Assembly: GCA_024220505.1 (NCBI GenBank)
Contig: JAKZZE010000008.1
Location: 372,001-436,000 of the forward strand
Reading direction: 5' to 3'
Length of the DNA: 64,000 nucleotides
DNA from: Rhizopus arrhizus
Lineage: Eukaryota; Mucoromycota; Mucoromycetes; Mucorales; Rhizopodaceae
Shown: piece by piece, positions 34,345-46,739 of the stretch
How the letters are laid out: every line of letters starts with the position of its first letter
How positions within the stretch are numbered: the first letter of the stretch is position 1
Notes under the pieces: model-generated
What the model was told of the DNA's origin: nothing
The model's database searches: none
What the model saw: only the letters and a program-made list of their open reading frames with translations
Made by a program: the position numbers and the translations under genes

Positions 34345-35309
34345 ATGTTTGGATTACTTCATCCTATAGCCTACATTGCAACAGGTCTTGCATTCTGCTT
34401 TTGCATATTCAGTTTGGGTACTTGGCTAAATATTTTATAAGCTTGTCCGTTCTAAACAGCATTATATAGCTTGCGGTCTTTATTATTTGGCTGAATTGGT
34501 TTAGATCTCCTGATGTGTACTAAACGTTTAAAACTAATTAATTATTTAGGTTGAAGAGCACTCTGTATATACAAAGAAAGTCATAACAACAATGACCTAT
34601 GTACGTATATTGAAATATTACACGACTTTTTATTAACAAGAGCGGATCTACAGGCTGTCATTGTTCTTCACGTTTTATTTTGGATATTTGATCGCCTGCC
34701 ATTCTTTTATCTATTGTTTTCAGCCTTGTGTCATTTTGTTTATAGCCTTAACCTGAGAACATTTCCGTTTATCAGCTTGACAAGTTTACCTTTCATTAGT
34801 AGTTGCAGTAAGTTGAATCTGTGCATGCTTTTTTTTATTTATTTGCAACTCATTTTTTATTCTATAGTTTTAGTTTTTGCTGATCATTTCTTATGGTTTC
34901 AATACTTTACAGCTCACTATAAGCCCTTTATGGATATAGCGGCATTTTTTGGGGTTTGTGTATGGCTAGTACCTTTTGCTTATTTTATCAGTTTGAGTGC
35001 CAATGATAATGCATTGCCTATTAGTGGTAAACATGAAAATTATTATGTGATTCAATCAAGTTGATCTGTATTGTTTTATATTTAGATTCCACTTTTACCG
35101 ACACCATTCCTCAACAAAACAAACATGGATTAATGAAAGTACTATTAGGTTATGTGGGAATCAAGAGTCAAGATACAGCTATGCCCTTTTCTTCAACGGT
35201 AGGAGACCATGATACTACATATAATCCTCCACCATCCAGTGTTGGCATGACATCCAGCATGAATTATCAAACTCCAAATAGAGATATACAAAACAGAAAA
35301 GTGTTGTAA
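34345..35309 (+). CDS. SVP26: SVP26/TEX261-family ER-Golgi membrane protein
   Basis: In yeast Svp26 is an adaptor that sorts type II membrane proteins, such as glycosyltransferases, into COPII vesicles. Exons are 34345-34417, 34470-34498, 34550-34600, 34654-34807, 34868-35026 and 35086-35309, giving 229 aa (yeast 228). Matches include CGLYYLAELVEEHSVYTK, LRTFPFISLTSLPFI, ADHFLWFQYF and the block FFGVCVWLVPFAYFISLSA, which ends the last of about four hydrophobic segments. The tail is polar (Ser/Thr/Asn-rich). The start codon lies about 30 bp from the edge of the LINE relic, so the promoter must include transposon sequence. It is tail-to-tail with DPH6. Confidence 0.93.
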
Positions 35310-35501
35310 AAAGAGGCAGCTGAAAGAAATGTCATTTACTTTTGATAGCTGCAAAACAAATAAACAATGCCCTCCCGCCCTTGTTTTCATTTGAATATTC
35401 CAACATCAAAATATAACAAGATTTTACATTGAATAATAGCATGGAAGGATGCAGTGTTTATTTTACAAGATTTTAGTTGTCGACTAATGATAATAACAGA
35501 T

Positions 35502-36593
35502 TTATTTTTCTTCTACTCGACATTTCTTGAATCTCAAGTATACGACCGGAGCAAACGCGTCATCTGAATGAGTGATTGTTTCTGTCTCTTCACTGTATTC
35601 AAAAGAAAAAATTATAAATCATTTATGAACCATTCGCCTTTTTTCATACTTACACAACAATACGCTTTTTGAACAATGGACAATCCAAGGTAAATGTTTC
35701 GTATTCGCCTCCTTCACCACAAATGTGTGATTCATATTTTTCATTCTATAGTAGACTCATGTAAGTTCAATATCCACTCTGTCCTTCCATTTCTGTATTT
35801 ACTAATTGAAGTAATTTTGGATACATTTCACCGATTGTTCTACCAAGATCCTTTTCTCCTAATCCCATAGCAGCCACTTTTATTAATATAGCATTTACAC
35901 CAGAGTCTGCCATTTCTGCAAGTAGCTCTTTTTGATTTCTTTCCCATAAATATGCAAGTGAGGTCAAACCTAAACGATCACAGCTATACACAACAAATCA
36001 GTTTCACTAGACACTGACTCTTTTTTCTCTTTACACATTTTCTACTCGCACTTTTTGATAACTGGACAAAATAGCACCAGAAGAAACACCTTGTACTTCA
36101 GGGTGCTTTTCCTGAATGATTCAACATGTAAACTTTTAACTCTTTCATCTATTCCCCTTATATAAAGTTTTACCTTTATTTCCTTCAACAGCTCATAAAG
36201 ATCTTCTGTTTCATCTTTTGGTGTGACCTCGTATTGTGCGCCGAGAGATATGGCTGTTCCTGTTATCTCACGTCTGTAAAGAGGAAGCTGCATACAATCT
36301 GCATAAAAGTGAATAGCGTCGTGACCTACTGTTTGATACATAAAACTATCCAATTCATCTAAGCAAAGGTTACGGGTCTGAGTAAACTGAAATAGTAAGG
36401 ATATTGTATACCTTTTCCAGAGTCACTGGATGGTTTCAAATTAGCAAGAGCAACAATTTCGTGTCCATTTGCAACACACTGCATCATGTTGAAGCAGCTA
36501 TCTTTTCCACCACTGCAAATATATATTAGTTCTTGTCCTTTTGAAACAAGTTATAATTAATCATGTTTGCCTCACTAAGCCAATGACCTTCAT
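35502..36593 (-). CDS. DPH6: diphthine-ammonia ligase (DPH6, ATP-pyrophosphatase)
   Basis: The enzyme makes the last amidation in diphthamide synthesis on elongation factor 2. Exons, in transcript order, are 36593-36571, 36512-36412, 36358-36174, 36111-36035, 35983-35803, 35745-35654 and 35592-35502, giving 249 aa. The PP-loop [14 protein letters not shown] is formed across the first intron, which needs a GC donor. Other matches are [62 protein letters not shown] and [18 protein letters not shown]. It lacks the extra RidA-like domains of yeast Dph6 (685 aa) and is like human DPH6 (267 aa). The stop is 192 bp from the SVP26 stop. Confidence 0.94.
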
Positions 36594-39500
36594 AACTTTA
36601 ATAATAAAAAAGGGGTAGAAAAAAAAACTGTTGAAGACTTCTTTTTTTGTGACAAAAAAAAAAAAAAAAAAAAAAGATTAGACTTCGGACTTTAAGCCTC
36701 ATATTGCTGTATTTAATAGCTGATTGTGTTGACATTGATTACACAGCGTTTCTAAGCTTGATTGCATGGTTTGAATATTACACCTTTCTTTACATGTGAA
36801 AGACAAGTTGCTGCATGAAAAAAAAAAGCGTATTCCTAAATAGGATAAGTAATCACTTTTGGTGAACAATTGTAAGTTAGCTACGACAAAAAGATTTTGA
36901 AGTTTCGTCAATAGAGTGATTCTTTCGAAAACTAGAGTTTTGTAGATTATTCTTACTAGAATTGAATACTGCCATTTTTATCCTTTATCCTTTAGCTACT
37001 GTCTTGATCCAATACTTTCTCCTGATCATAATTCAGCATCCAACTAAGTTAAACAATGCAAACGGTAAGGACATGAATGAATAGAAACATTGCACCAAGA
37101 GAATATACTATTACTTAAAATACAAGAAGACTCTCTCTCTTTTTCTGTAACTTAGTTTTACAATATGCTTATAGAATAAATATAAAAGATTTGAATACAA
37201 CATAAACTTTCATTGAGCTTACAATTGAACGTGTATAGACAAGCATTGAAATAATTAACACAGCATATTACATAATTTTTAATTAGATTTAGAAAAGGGA
37301 TATACATTGTTTTATCATTTATCACTATTTTCATAAACTTGACTCCAAAAGATTTTAAGTATTCACGTATTTTTTCAGCTTTACCTATTCCCAGGAATAA
37401 TATGATTAAAGGACGTTTTTCTTGACTATTACCAAGGTCGGAAATATTCTTCATACCCTGCATGAATTACGATTCTTTTCTTTTTTTTTTTTTAGTCTTC
37501 AGCACTTTAAAATGACAACTAAAGTAAATCAAAAGAAACAGTGACTAATCTCCTTCTTTGGTTCTTCAAATCGAGAAAACAATTGATATAGGCCAAGAAT
37601 TATATCAAGAATTTGTTTTATTTAAAGTGAATAAAAGTAACAAAACTAGAGATGAATTTTTAGTATCCTAAAAAGCCCTTCCATTTTTTGTATACTTGAT
37701 GAACTTTATAAAATTTGACAGGTATTTTAGTATATTAAAATAGGTTACAGTATGATTGAGTATATACAAAGGTGAGTAAAAGTGACATTGGTAAGCAAGC
37801 AACAATAAAATGATTAATTCAATCTATATTATTTTTATGGTGAACTTGAAAGAGGTTGGTTTCTTTTCTCCCTTTTTGCCTTTAGGAAGCTGATAAGCTA
37901 ATTAAGAATATCTTTGTTATATTCCATCCCTTAAAGAAGATAGTATATCATTCATTAATAATTTTATAAAGTAATTCAAATATCAAAAGACTAAAAAGAA
38001 TTAAGTTTACTAAACATTATAAACCATAACATGTATGATATTCCTAGATGCAAAAATCAATAAATCAACCTAGATTTGTTCCTGTAAATAACTTTGCAAA
38101 TTCAATAAAAGATGATTATTAAGGCTTTCACATAGGCAAATAAGAAATACATATCTGATTTGTACTGTTTATCTTTTGGACAGTACAGGCCAGTAGACGA
38201 CATCACATTGAAACTTTTCATTTACAAAAAGCCATCAAAAGAAACCTGTTGATGGTCATACCCAAGATGAAGAAACTCTTTGCACAGCCTCTTCACAGCC
38301 TCTTTTTCCGAATAGTTTTGCAGTATTTTTTTTTTTCTTTTTTTTTTTTTTTTTTACAATGAATATTGTCTTATTTACTATTCTTTGTTAAATAAAGGTT
38401 TAGAAAGCCAATGATTAATTTTTCCTGTTTTACTGTTATTTTCACCATGTTTCAAATACCATTGGTTCTCTGTCAGTCCGACAAGACTAAATGGAGACAC
38501 TGTGTTTACTCTTTTAATTCTCATTGGTTGTCGATGTTTATCAAGTAACCATGCTTGACATCTATAAGACGATTGGAAGCTAATCACTCAGTTTCATAAA
38601 GAAGTTCTTTTTGACTAGACTTGCTCTCGTCAAACTCTTTCTCAAGTGGCTTGATTAATTATCGATTATTTTTTGGGTTTCTTTATTCATCTATCACATA
38701 CAAATAGGATTAAAAGAACGTATGCTTGCATAGCTTAGCATAGTTTAATGCTGTAATACTCCATCTTTTTTTGAAACCTTGCCTTCTGTATGTGTTAATA
38801 AGTCTATGTTTCTTATTTAGGATATGCTTCTTTTTATATTCCTTTATGACATTTTACCCATCTCCGGATTTAGTATAAATAAATATCCATTTGCTTGATA
38901 GCATCTAAAATATTAAGACGATTTTATTTTTTATGCCGGAAAATGCCATTCTACTTTTGACGAGGGAGAGAGTTTATATTTTTGTTTATTGTCCTTACTT
39001 ATTCTTGCATTTTAACTCTATAATCTATTTCTGGCTTTTTCTTATTTAAATATTGCCCATAATTACTCGATACTTTTAATAAACAGCGACTTGTTAGGAG
39101 CAAGATCCATTTGTTTAATTCACTGTCAATCTGCCCTTTTGTCTGCAACAGAAAATGATGTGGTTGCTTTGAAAAGTAGTAACTGTAAAGAGCAAAGAAA
39201 ATTGGATTCGGCTCGATAATATGAGATTCAAAAAGATGACAAAAATTGGCATAGGACTCGAATGATGTTGAACTATTCAACCTTTTAGAAACAGCTGGAT
39301 TACTTTTTAGTAAAAAGGATTTGTATTTCATCCGGAAATTTTGCCGTGACACAAATAGACAGGGGAAAGATAATTCAACTTTATCATCAACAAAATCTCC
39401 GATGGTTAATAAGCAGTTCAGGGCAATACATAAAAATTATGATTGGACAATGTATACGCCATCATGAATAAGGTAATCAGTATTGTTCTTGCAGAAAAAG

Positions 39501-39768
39501 GGTACAATAATTACTTGTTGATTTGTGTTTAAATCAATCGATTTGTATCACATTATTAATTCTTATATAACAATTTATAATCTTTTTGTCAGTAAAATCT
39601 TCAGCCTCTCATTCTTGTCCCCCCCAAAAAAAAATAGATCATTTATAAAGCTTGTCAACAATAATTTATACACCGCTGACGTAAAACTTTATTTAAACAT
39701 TTTTTTTTCAACACCTTTTCTTTTCTTTTTCTTCTCACACCGTTATTTTTATACGTTATCTAAAAGCT
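36594..39768. other. 3.2 kb gene-poor, AT-rich interval
   Basis: The interval contains A/T homopolymers near 36654-36676, 37482-37494 and 38326-38355 and little else. Two frames stand out slightly: the minus-strand 117-codon frame listed separately, and a Cys-containing minus frame at 36699-36911 that I could not splice convincingly. Promoters of DPH6 (left end) and transketolase (right end, with a T- and pyrimidine-rich leader at 39700-39740) must lie here. Confidence 0.4.
38999..39352 (-). CDS. unrecognised 117-codon frame
   Basis: On the minus strand the frame reads MSRQNFRMKYKSFLLKSN and later HLFESHIIEPNPIFFALYS and KGQIDSELNKWILLL. It stays open for about 35 more codons upstream of this ATG (TIGDFVDDKVELSFPC), so a longer spliced or 5'-truncated coding region is possible. 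The composition is less AT-driven than its neighbours. I do not recognise a family. It may be a small orphan gene or the relic of a mobile element. Confidence 0.35.
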   Translation of the reverse strand: MSRQNFRMKYKSFLLKSNPAVSKRLNSSTSFESYANFCHLFESHIIEPNPIFFALYSYYFSKQPHHFLLQTKGQIDSELNKWILLLTSRCLLKVSSNYGQYLNKKKPEIDYRVKMQE

Positions 39769-42231
39769 ATGGTTCAAACTGTCGATCAAAGAGCTGTCAA
39801 CACTGTTCGTTGTCTTGCTGCTGATGTTGTTAAGGGAGCTAACTCTGGTCACCCAGGTAAAAGACAAAAAAAAAAAAAAAGTCTCGTACATGTGCTGATA
39901 TGAATGTTAGGTGCTCCTATGGGTTGTGCCCCCATGGCTCACACTTTATTCCATAAGTTTATGAGATATAACCCCAAGAATCCCAAGTTCATTAACCGCG
40001 ACCGTTTCGTTCTCTCCAATGGTCACGGTTGTGCTTTGCAATACATCATGCTTCACCTTGCTGGCTATGATGTTTCTATTGAAGACCTCAAGCAATTCCG
40101 TCAACTTGATTCCAAGTAAAGTATCCTCCAAAAAACGCGACTTTTGCAAGAGAAAAAAAAATCGGAGTTGTATCGTCAATATTTACCCAATTTTTTTTTC
40201 TTTTTCCCCATTTAGGACTCCCGGTCACCCTGAAGTCAACGATACTCCTGGTATTGAAGTCACCACTGGTCCTTTGGGTCAAGGTAAAAAAGAAGAATAC
40301 TTGTCAGTGTATACACGCGTATATTTAGCTTGTTTTCTATAGGTATCTCCAATGCTGTTGGTTTAGCTGCTGCTGAAGCTCACTATGCTGCTACCTTCAA
40401 CAAGCCCGGTTATGAACTCTTCAACAACAACACCTTTGTTATCCTTGGTGATGGTTGTCTTCAAGAAGGTGTCAGTGCTGAAGCCGTCTCTCTTGCTGGG
40501 TAAGTTTTTATTGGGAAAAGAAGCAAACTAAAACATCTTTTGTAGTCACTGGAAGCTTGGTAAATTGATTGCTCTTTACGATGATAACTCTATTACCATT
40601 GATGGTTCTACCGAAGTTTCTTTCACTGAAGATGTCCTCCAACGTTTCCAATCTTATGGATGGCATACTCTTGTTGTCGCCGATGGTGACAGTGACTTGG
40701 CTGGTCTTGAAAAGGCCATTGAAGAAGCCAAGAGTGTTACTGACAAGCCTACCCTTATCAAGGTCAAGACTACTATCGGTTACGGTTCATTGAACCAAGG
40801 TGAAGAAAAGGTTCACGGTGCTCCCCTTTCTGGTAAGCATAATGCGCTTTCTACATTGTTTTATTTGATGCTAAAGTTATGTAATAATAGATGATGACAT
40901 CAAACAAGTCAAGGAAAAGTTTGGTTTCAACCCTGAAGAGAAATACGCTGTTCCCCAAGAAGTAAGTATACAAGATACACACGGTTGCATGTGAAAATAT
41001 TTATCTCCATCACTAGGTTTACGAACACTACCGTGCCCGTGCTCAATACGGTGCTCAAGTTGAACAAGAATGGAACGCTCTTTTCGCCAAGTACAAGTCT
41101 GAATACCCTGCTGAAGCTGCTGAAATCGAACGTCGTTTCAGTGGTAAGTTACCTCAAGGTTGGGAAGCCGCCCTTCCTCGCTTCACTCCTGCTGATGCCG
41201 CTGTTGCCACCCGTAAGTTGTCTGAAGGTGTCCTTACTGCTCTTTCTGAAGTTGTTCCTGAACTCTTGGGTGGTTCCGCTGATTTGACTGGCTCCAACTT
41301 GACTCGTTGGAAGAAGGCCGTTGATTTCCAACATGTAAGTAATAGAATATGTATAGTGAAAAGAGGGATGCTGATAACCATGAATTAGCCCTCTACTGGT
41401 CTTGGTGACTACAGCGGTCGTTACTTCCGTTACGGTGTTCGTGAACACGGTATGTTTGCCATCATGAACGGTTTAGCTGCCTATGGTGGTAACGTCCCCT
41501 TTGGTGGTACTTTCCTCAACTTCTTGACCTATGGTTGGGGTGCCGCTCGTCTCTCTGCCTTGTCTCACTTGCCCGTGATCTATGTCATGACTCACGACTC
41601 CATCGGTCTTGGCGAAGATGGTCCTACTCACCAACCTATCGAAACCTTGGTCTTGACTCGTGCTACACCCAACATGCTCACCTTCCGTCCTGCTGATGGT
41701 AACGAAGTTTCTGGTACCTACTTGGCCGCTCTTGAAAACAACCACCGTCCCTCTGTGATTGCTCTTTCTCGTCAAAACTTGCCTCAATTGGCCGGCTCCT
41801 CTATTGAAATCGTCCGTCGTGGTGGTTATGTCCTCCAAGATGCCGAGAATGCTCAAGTCATCTTGGTCGCTACTGGTTCCGAAGTCTCTTTGGCTGTAGA
41901 TGCCGCTCAACAATTGGCTGCCCAAGGTCTCCCCACCCGTGTGGTCTCTATGCCCTGTACTGAATTGTTTGATGAACAACCTGAAGAATACAGAAAGTCC
42001 GTCTTGGCTCCCGGTTTGCCCATTATCTCTATTGAAGCTCTTGGTATCACCGGTTGGGAACGTTATGCTCACGCTCATGTTGGTATGAAGACCTTTGGTG
42101 CTTCTGCCCCCATCAAGGCCCTTTACAACAAATTCAATATCACTGTTGATGCCACTGTTGAAAAGGCAAAGAAGGTGGTTGCTTATTACCAAAAGGTTGG
42201 TTATGTTCCTGAAGTCGGTCTTGACTTTTAA
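39769..42231 (+). CDS. TKL1: transketolase
   Basis: This thiamine-diphosphate enzyme moves two-carbon units in the non-oxidative pentose phosphate pathway. Exons are 39769-39856, 39911-40115, 40216-40283, 40343-40499, 40546-40832, 40891-40961, 41017-41334 and 41389-42231, giving 678 aa, the normal length. Motifs in order: [36 protein letters not shown], the ThDP motif [13 protein letters not shown] (GDG...), [14 protein letters not shown], the transketolase signature [18 protein letters not shown] with the catalytic Glu, [18 protein letters not shown] and RPADGNE. Codon choice is strongly C-ending (GGT/GCC/AAG), like the Argonaute and HMG-CoA synthase genes, which suggests high expression. 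Confidence 0.98.
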
Positions 42232-42536
42232 ATAATATAATTCATTTATTGTAAATCCCCTCCCCTCCTCTCCATCTCACAACTTTTTAACGCACATTTT
42301 TATTCACAAATAAAATATAAAAAAGGGAGTACCTTTTTGTTGGAAATATAATAAATGTCTTTAGCAAAGTGGATGATGAATCATGTATCGGTGATTGGTT
42401 AAAAAAAATACAGTGGATGAGACAATTAAAAAAAATTTTTTTAAGAGGATTTGTTTCAAACATAAGCGACATAAAGGTTATATATGATTTAGCAATATTT
42501 ATTATACATTTTTTATGAGGGACGCACAATGTATGT
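42232..42536. other. tail-to-tail spacer between transketolase and ADE4
   Basis: This 305-bp AT-rich stretch holds two convergent 3' ends. A CCTCC-rich patch follows the transketolase stop (42256-42275). No coding or repeat structure was seen. Confidence 0.4.
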
Positions 42537-44430
42537 CTATTTTCTATAATTGTTATGCAATCCAATACTTTCATTATCTGTATCAGCTCGATGATCCTTT
42601 TCAGTAAACTGTCTTTCTGCTTCGATATGTTGGAAATATTCTTCATCTACGTCCTTTGTCACATAGCATTTATCAAATACAGATGTATCAAATGTCTTGA
42701 TAGTAGGATTAAACTGTCGAACGGATTCAATCAAGTCATTCAAATCTTCATAAATGACCTTGTCAGCACCAATTTCCTCAGCAATCTCATCCTCATCTCT
42801 ACCATGAGCGACAAGTTCATTTCGTGTAGGCATATCAATACCGTAGACGTTGGGGTATCGAATAGGAGGAGCACAAGAAGCAAAATAGACCTTTTTGGCA
42901 CCTGCTTCACGGGCCATTTGAATGATTTCTTTAGATGTGGTACCTCTTACGATAGAATCTATGTCGACATAAGTTTAGGTGTCTGTATATATGATGAGTG
43001 AACTTACCATCTACTAGTAACACATTCTTGCCGTGGAATTCTAATGCCATTGCATTCAATTTACGTCTTACGTTCTTGCGTCTAAGAGAATCGAATTGAG
43101 TGTCTGATCACGACAGAATTGCAATGTATCCTTTTTTTTTACCTCACTTGTTGACCAGGCATGATAAATGTTCTACCAACATATCTGTTCTTGTTGAAAC
43201 CTTCGCGGTAAACAATATTCAGTTTACGTGAGCATTGAAGTGCAGCAGCACGACTTGTGTCAGGAACGGGAATGACTACATCAATATCATTTTTATCTCC
43301 AAGGGCCTTGATCACTTGATCTGCCAAGGCTTCACCCATCGCAAGACGAGCCTTGTAGACCGAGATGCCATCGATAATGCTGTCTTGACGAGCAAAGTAA
43401 ACATATTCAAAGATACAAGGAGCCAATACATCTTCCACCACCAAACGACGGCGAGAGATTTGTTGTCGGGTGATAATCACGGCCTCACCTAAAGATGGAT
43501 AGATTAGCAACAAGTCATTGTGTACGGTATGGATCAAGTACCAGGCTTGACATCTTCAAAATCAGTAAAACCAAGAGCTTCCAATACGACGCTTTCGGAA
43601 GCAAACATATAGTCATATCCAATCTCAGTTAATCTTCTACCCAAGATCAAAGGACGAATACCGTGAGGATCTCTGAATCCGATGATACCAAAACCAGCAA
43701 TCATAGCCACACAAGCATAACCACCTCTACATTGTTTATACAAATCTTTAATGGCCGTAAAGATATCTTCTTCATTCACTCTAAGAGAGAATAGATGAGA
43801 TGGATGACAGGGATGTGACTTTGTTTTTACCTGAATTTGCCCGTCTTTTGTAAATTATCAGCTAAAATGTTGAGTAATAACTCAGAATCAGAATCAGTAT
43901 TGATGTGTCTGTGAGCCACTTTATCTAAAAAAGTTCTTAATTCTCTAGCATTTGTCAGATTTCCATTCTAAAACAAAATGAGTCCCTTGTATTCTCGATG
44001 AAATAAACAATGTTACATGAGCAAAGACAATGCCATAAGGTGAATTGACGTAGAAAGGTTGAGCTTCGGACATAGAGCTGGAACCGGCTGTGGGGTAACG
44101 GACTAGAAGGAAGATGATGAGTAATTTGCAGTGTTTTGATCTTTGTATTTACCGTGGCCAACACCAAGGCTTCCAAGAAGATTGGATAATTGTGTTTCAC
44201 TGAATACGTCTCTAACCATACCATTTCCTTTACATTGATATAATCGTCCTTTTGCTCCACAAGTGACAATACCTGCTGCGTCCTAAATAATAAAAGGTGA
44301 ATACATATACAATACAGTGTATTTTATTATCTACCTGGCCTCGATGCTGAAGTAAACCTAAACTTTCAAACAAATCTGGACATGCCACTCCATTTGGATC
44401 AGCTAAGAGAAGAGCAGTAATACCACACAT
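42537..44430 (-). CDS. ADE4: amidophosphoribosyltransferase (first step of purine synthesis)
   Basis: The enzyme transfers ammonia from glutamine to PRPP, committing it to de novo purine synthesis. Exons, in transcript order, are 44430-44335, 44282-44153, 44102-44017, 43967-43831, 43780-43542, 43488-43143, 43081-43008 and 42958-42537, giving 509 aa (yeast 510). The N-terminal nucleophile is Cys2 ([11 protein letters not shown]), followed by LLQHRGQDAAGI and [16 protein letters not shown] of the glutaminase domain. The PRPP site is [17 protein letters not shown], split by an intron after the first Asp, and [19 protein letters not shown] follows. The protein ends after an acidic tail. It is tandem with the kinase gene, whose stop lies 124 bp upstream of this start. 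Confidence 0.97.
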
Positions 44431-44554
44431 ATTGATTAAAGAGAAAAAAAAAAAAAAACAAGATGTTTGATGTGAATGTTTTTTTTAAAAAAGAGACACA
44501 ATTTTTGAATATCCGAAATCAAACAATTTTTTTTATTGGTTTTATTTTTTTGTT

Positions 44555-46576
44555 TCACACAGTAGGTAAGTGTTTGTCTAATTCTTCTAAAGAAGGAAAT
44601 TTATGTTCAAAATTATCATCCACAACCACAGGATTGGATCTAAACCTTGCTGGTTTAGGTGGAGGCATCGGTTTCTTTTGTTTGGTCGCATTCTTTAAGG
44701 CTGTGAATCTTGCTTCGATACTTGAAGATACATTCCTATTGATTTTTACACTGCTTTCCTCTTTATCATCTTCACTTTGTTTTTCTTTCTTTTCTTCTTC
44801 TTGTCTCTTCTTCTCTTCTTGTCTCTTCTTCTCTTCTTGTCTCTTCCTCTCTTCTTCTCTCTTCCTCTCTTCTTCTCTCTTCCTCTCTTCTTCTCTCTTC
44901 CTCTCTTCTTCTCTCTTCCTCTCTTCTTGTCTCTTCCTCTCTTCTTCTCTCTTCCTCTCTTCCTCCTGTTGTTTCTTCTTCCTTTCTTCTTCTTGTTTCC
45001 TTTCTTGTTCTCTCTGCTTTTTATCTTCATTATTACTGGTTGTCAAAGGAGAGCTAAAACTGTTTTGAAAGGTGTGAGTGATGGGTGGGGTGGGTTCTTG
45101 TGTTTGAAGGGTAGGTGATTTATTGACATGAGCAGGATCAAACGGATCAAAAGTATCATTATTATTTGTCTTGGTAGGTCTACCACGTCGCATGGGAGTG
45201 ATGTTGGGCAATTCTTGTTGAGGTTGAGGTACTTTTTCAAATAGATTTTCATAATAACTTTTTGGTTGGGGAGGCGGAGGAGACATGTAAGGTTCCGAAT
45301 AGATCTACGAATAAGCGAGTTATTCAGTGTATACAAATTGTGAATAAACAAGACATACATCACGGATAGGGCATTCAATGCCTCTTAGATGACAAACTGA
45401 TTTCATGACCTGATATACATTAGGCCTTCTATTCTGATCCTCTTGCAGCATAGACATAATCAACCTAACAAGACCCTCAGAGAAGATGGGTGCAGTTGGC
45501 ATGGTATATTTTGCATTTAATATTGCCAGCTGCCCTTCCTCTTCAAAAGGTGTTGTATAATAACACAACTTGTATAACAAAACGCCCATAGCCCAAATAT
45601 CCGCTTTTTCATTGATGGGTTTTTTTTGATAGACATCAATCATTTCAGGTGCACGGTATTGAAGGGTTGTATGACGTTGAATGTCATCCTCAAGCTTTTG
45701 AACATCTTGAAGGGTGTTTGGTATATAATGTCCTTTAGATAAAGTGGCTGAACCAAAATCACAAAGTTTATAATGATCTTGATTGAGAATAAGAATGTTT
45801 TCGACCTTTAAATCACGATGCAACACAGGTGGATTACAGTAATGCATATAAGCTAATGCCTATCGTATACATAAATATACATGTGGGTGATGCTTATGTA
45901 CTCTTCTTACTTCAGTGACATCACTAAATATCTTTAATATTTCTGGTTCAGTTAATCTTTGCTGTAATCTTCTATTCATTAGATCAATAACACCTCCACC
46001 TGTATTTCATTAGTGATTAACTCATATATAATTATCAGTATGCTTACCAGGACAATATTCCATTAAAATCAAAGCTTCAAATCCACCAATAGGCAATACA
46101 TCTATTCTTGATTCATAATATCTAACAATATTTTTATGATCTCCTAATCTTCTCTATTAAACAAACCACATGTTAATAACAAGACAGTAGTATGATATAC
46201 AATAATACCATGAATTCAATCTCTTTTTCAACCATCTTTAGCCTTTCCTGATCTGGTACAGCTACTCTTTTTAATACAACATAACCTGACTTTCCTTCTA
46301 TTCTTGCTAAATAAACATGAGCAAATCCACCTATAAAAAAGATTTAAGTACACAAATACATCATATTCATAGCAGCAGTAGCCAACCTTCTGCTATAAAG
46401 TTATGAATGATAACAACATATTTTCCAATTTGAAGACGAGTGCCCACAGACATAGCACCCGAAGGTAAAGGAGGTGTATTTAAAGTATCTATGCCAACAG
46501 GGATAGGAGGTAAAGTTTGACCAATACCTTGTTGTTCGGGTATACGTGATTGTCTACTACTGGCTGTCTGATGCAT
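44555..46576 (-). CDS. NAK-family protein kinase (Ark1/Prk1/AAK1 type)
   Basis: These kinases phosphorylate endocytic adaptors and actin-patch proteins such as Pan1 and epsins. Exons, in transcript order, are 46576-46387, 46330-46209, 46153-46048, 45999-45911, 45859-45359 and 45304-44555, giving 585 aa. The kinase domain (about 50-335) has the ATP-site lysine in YVVLKRVAV, the catalytic loop [23 protein letters not shown], and [10 protein letters not shown]. The insert [14 protein letters not shown] is the typical NAK activation segment. After it come proline-rich patches, an FDPFDP motif, a long charged coiled coil of repeated KREEER units, and a short Pro-rich tail ([11 protein letters not shown]) that could bind SH3 domains. 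The start chosen gives MHQTASSRQ; an upstream frame reads through a T-rich leader. Confidence 0.93.
44800..44975. repeat. 18-bp tandem repeats inside the kinase gene
   Basis: About nine copies of an 18-bp unit (CTCTTCCTCTCTTCTTCT on the plus strand) with small variants encode the [12 protein letters not shown] coiled-coil repeats of the kinase tail. Such arrays gain and lose units easily, so length variation between strains is expected. Confidence 0.85.
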
Positions 46577-46739
46577 CTCTCTACACACTAAAAAAAAAAA
46601 TAAAAAAAAAAAGAACAAGAAGAAAAAGGGGAGGAAACAGCGCCAACACAAAAATAAATAAATTATTTTCTCAGTGAATTGTTTCATCATTTTGTTGGAC
46701 TATTAAAGGAATTTTTTTTTTCTTCTTTTTCTCATAAAA
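46577..46739. promoter_or_regulatory. compact divergent promoter between kinase and GUCD1-like genes
   Basis: Only 163 bp separate the two divergent start codons. The region is dominated by A/T runs (for example 46590-46630 and 46710-46730). Both promoters and both 5' leaders must fit here, or the leaders overlap. Confidence 0.5.

Noticed and set aside
36699..36911. Cys-containing minus frame (CKERC...CNQC)
   Set aside because: I tried to join it to the MAVFNSSK frame upstream; available GT donors give the wrong phase, and the alternative phase ends quickly. No family match.
44463..45118. 201- and 113-codon Ser/Leu/Phe-rich plus frames
   Set aside because: They are antisense readings of the KREEER repeats of the kinase gene.
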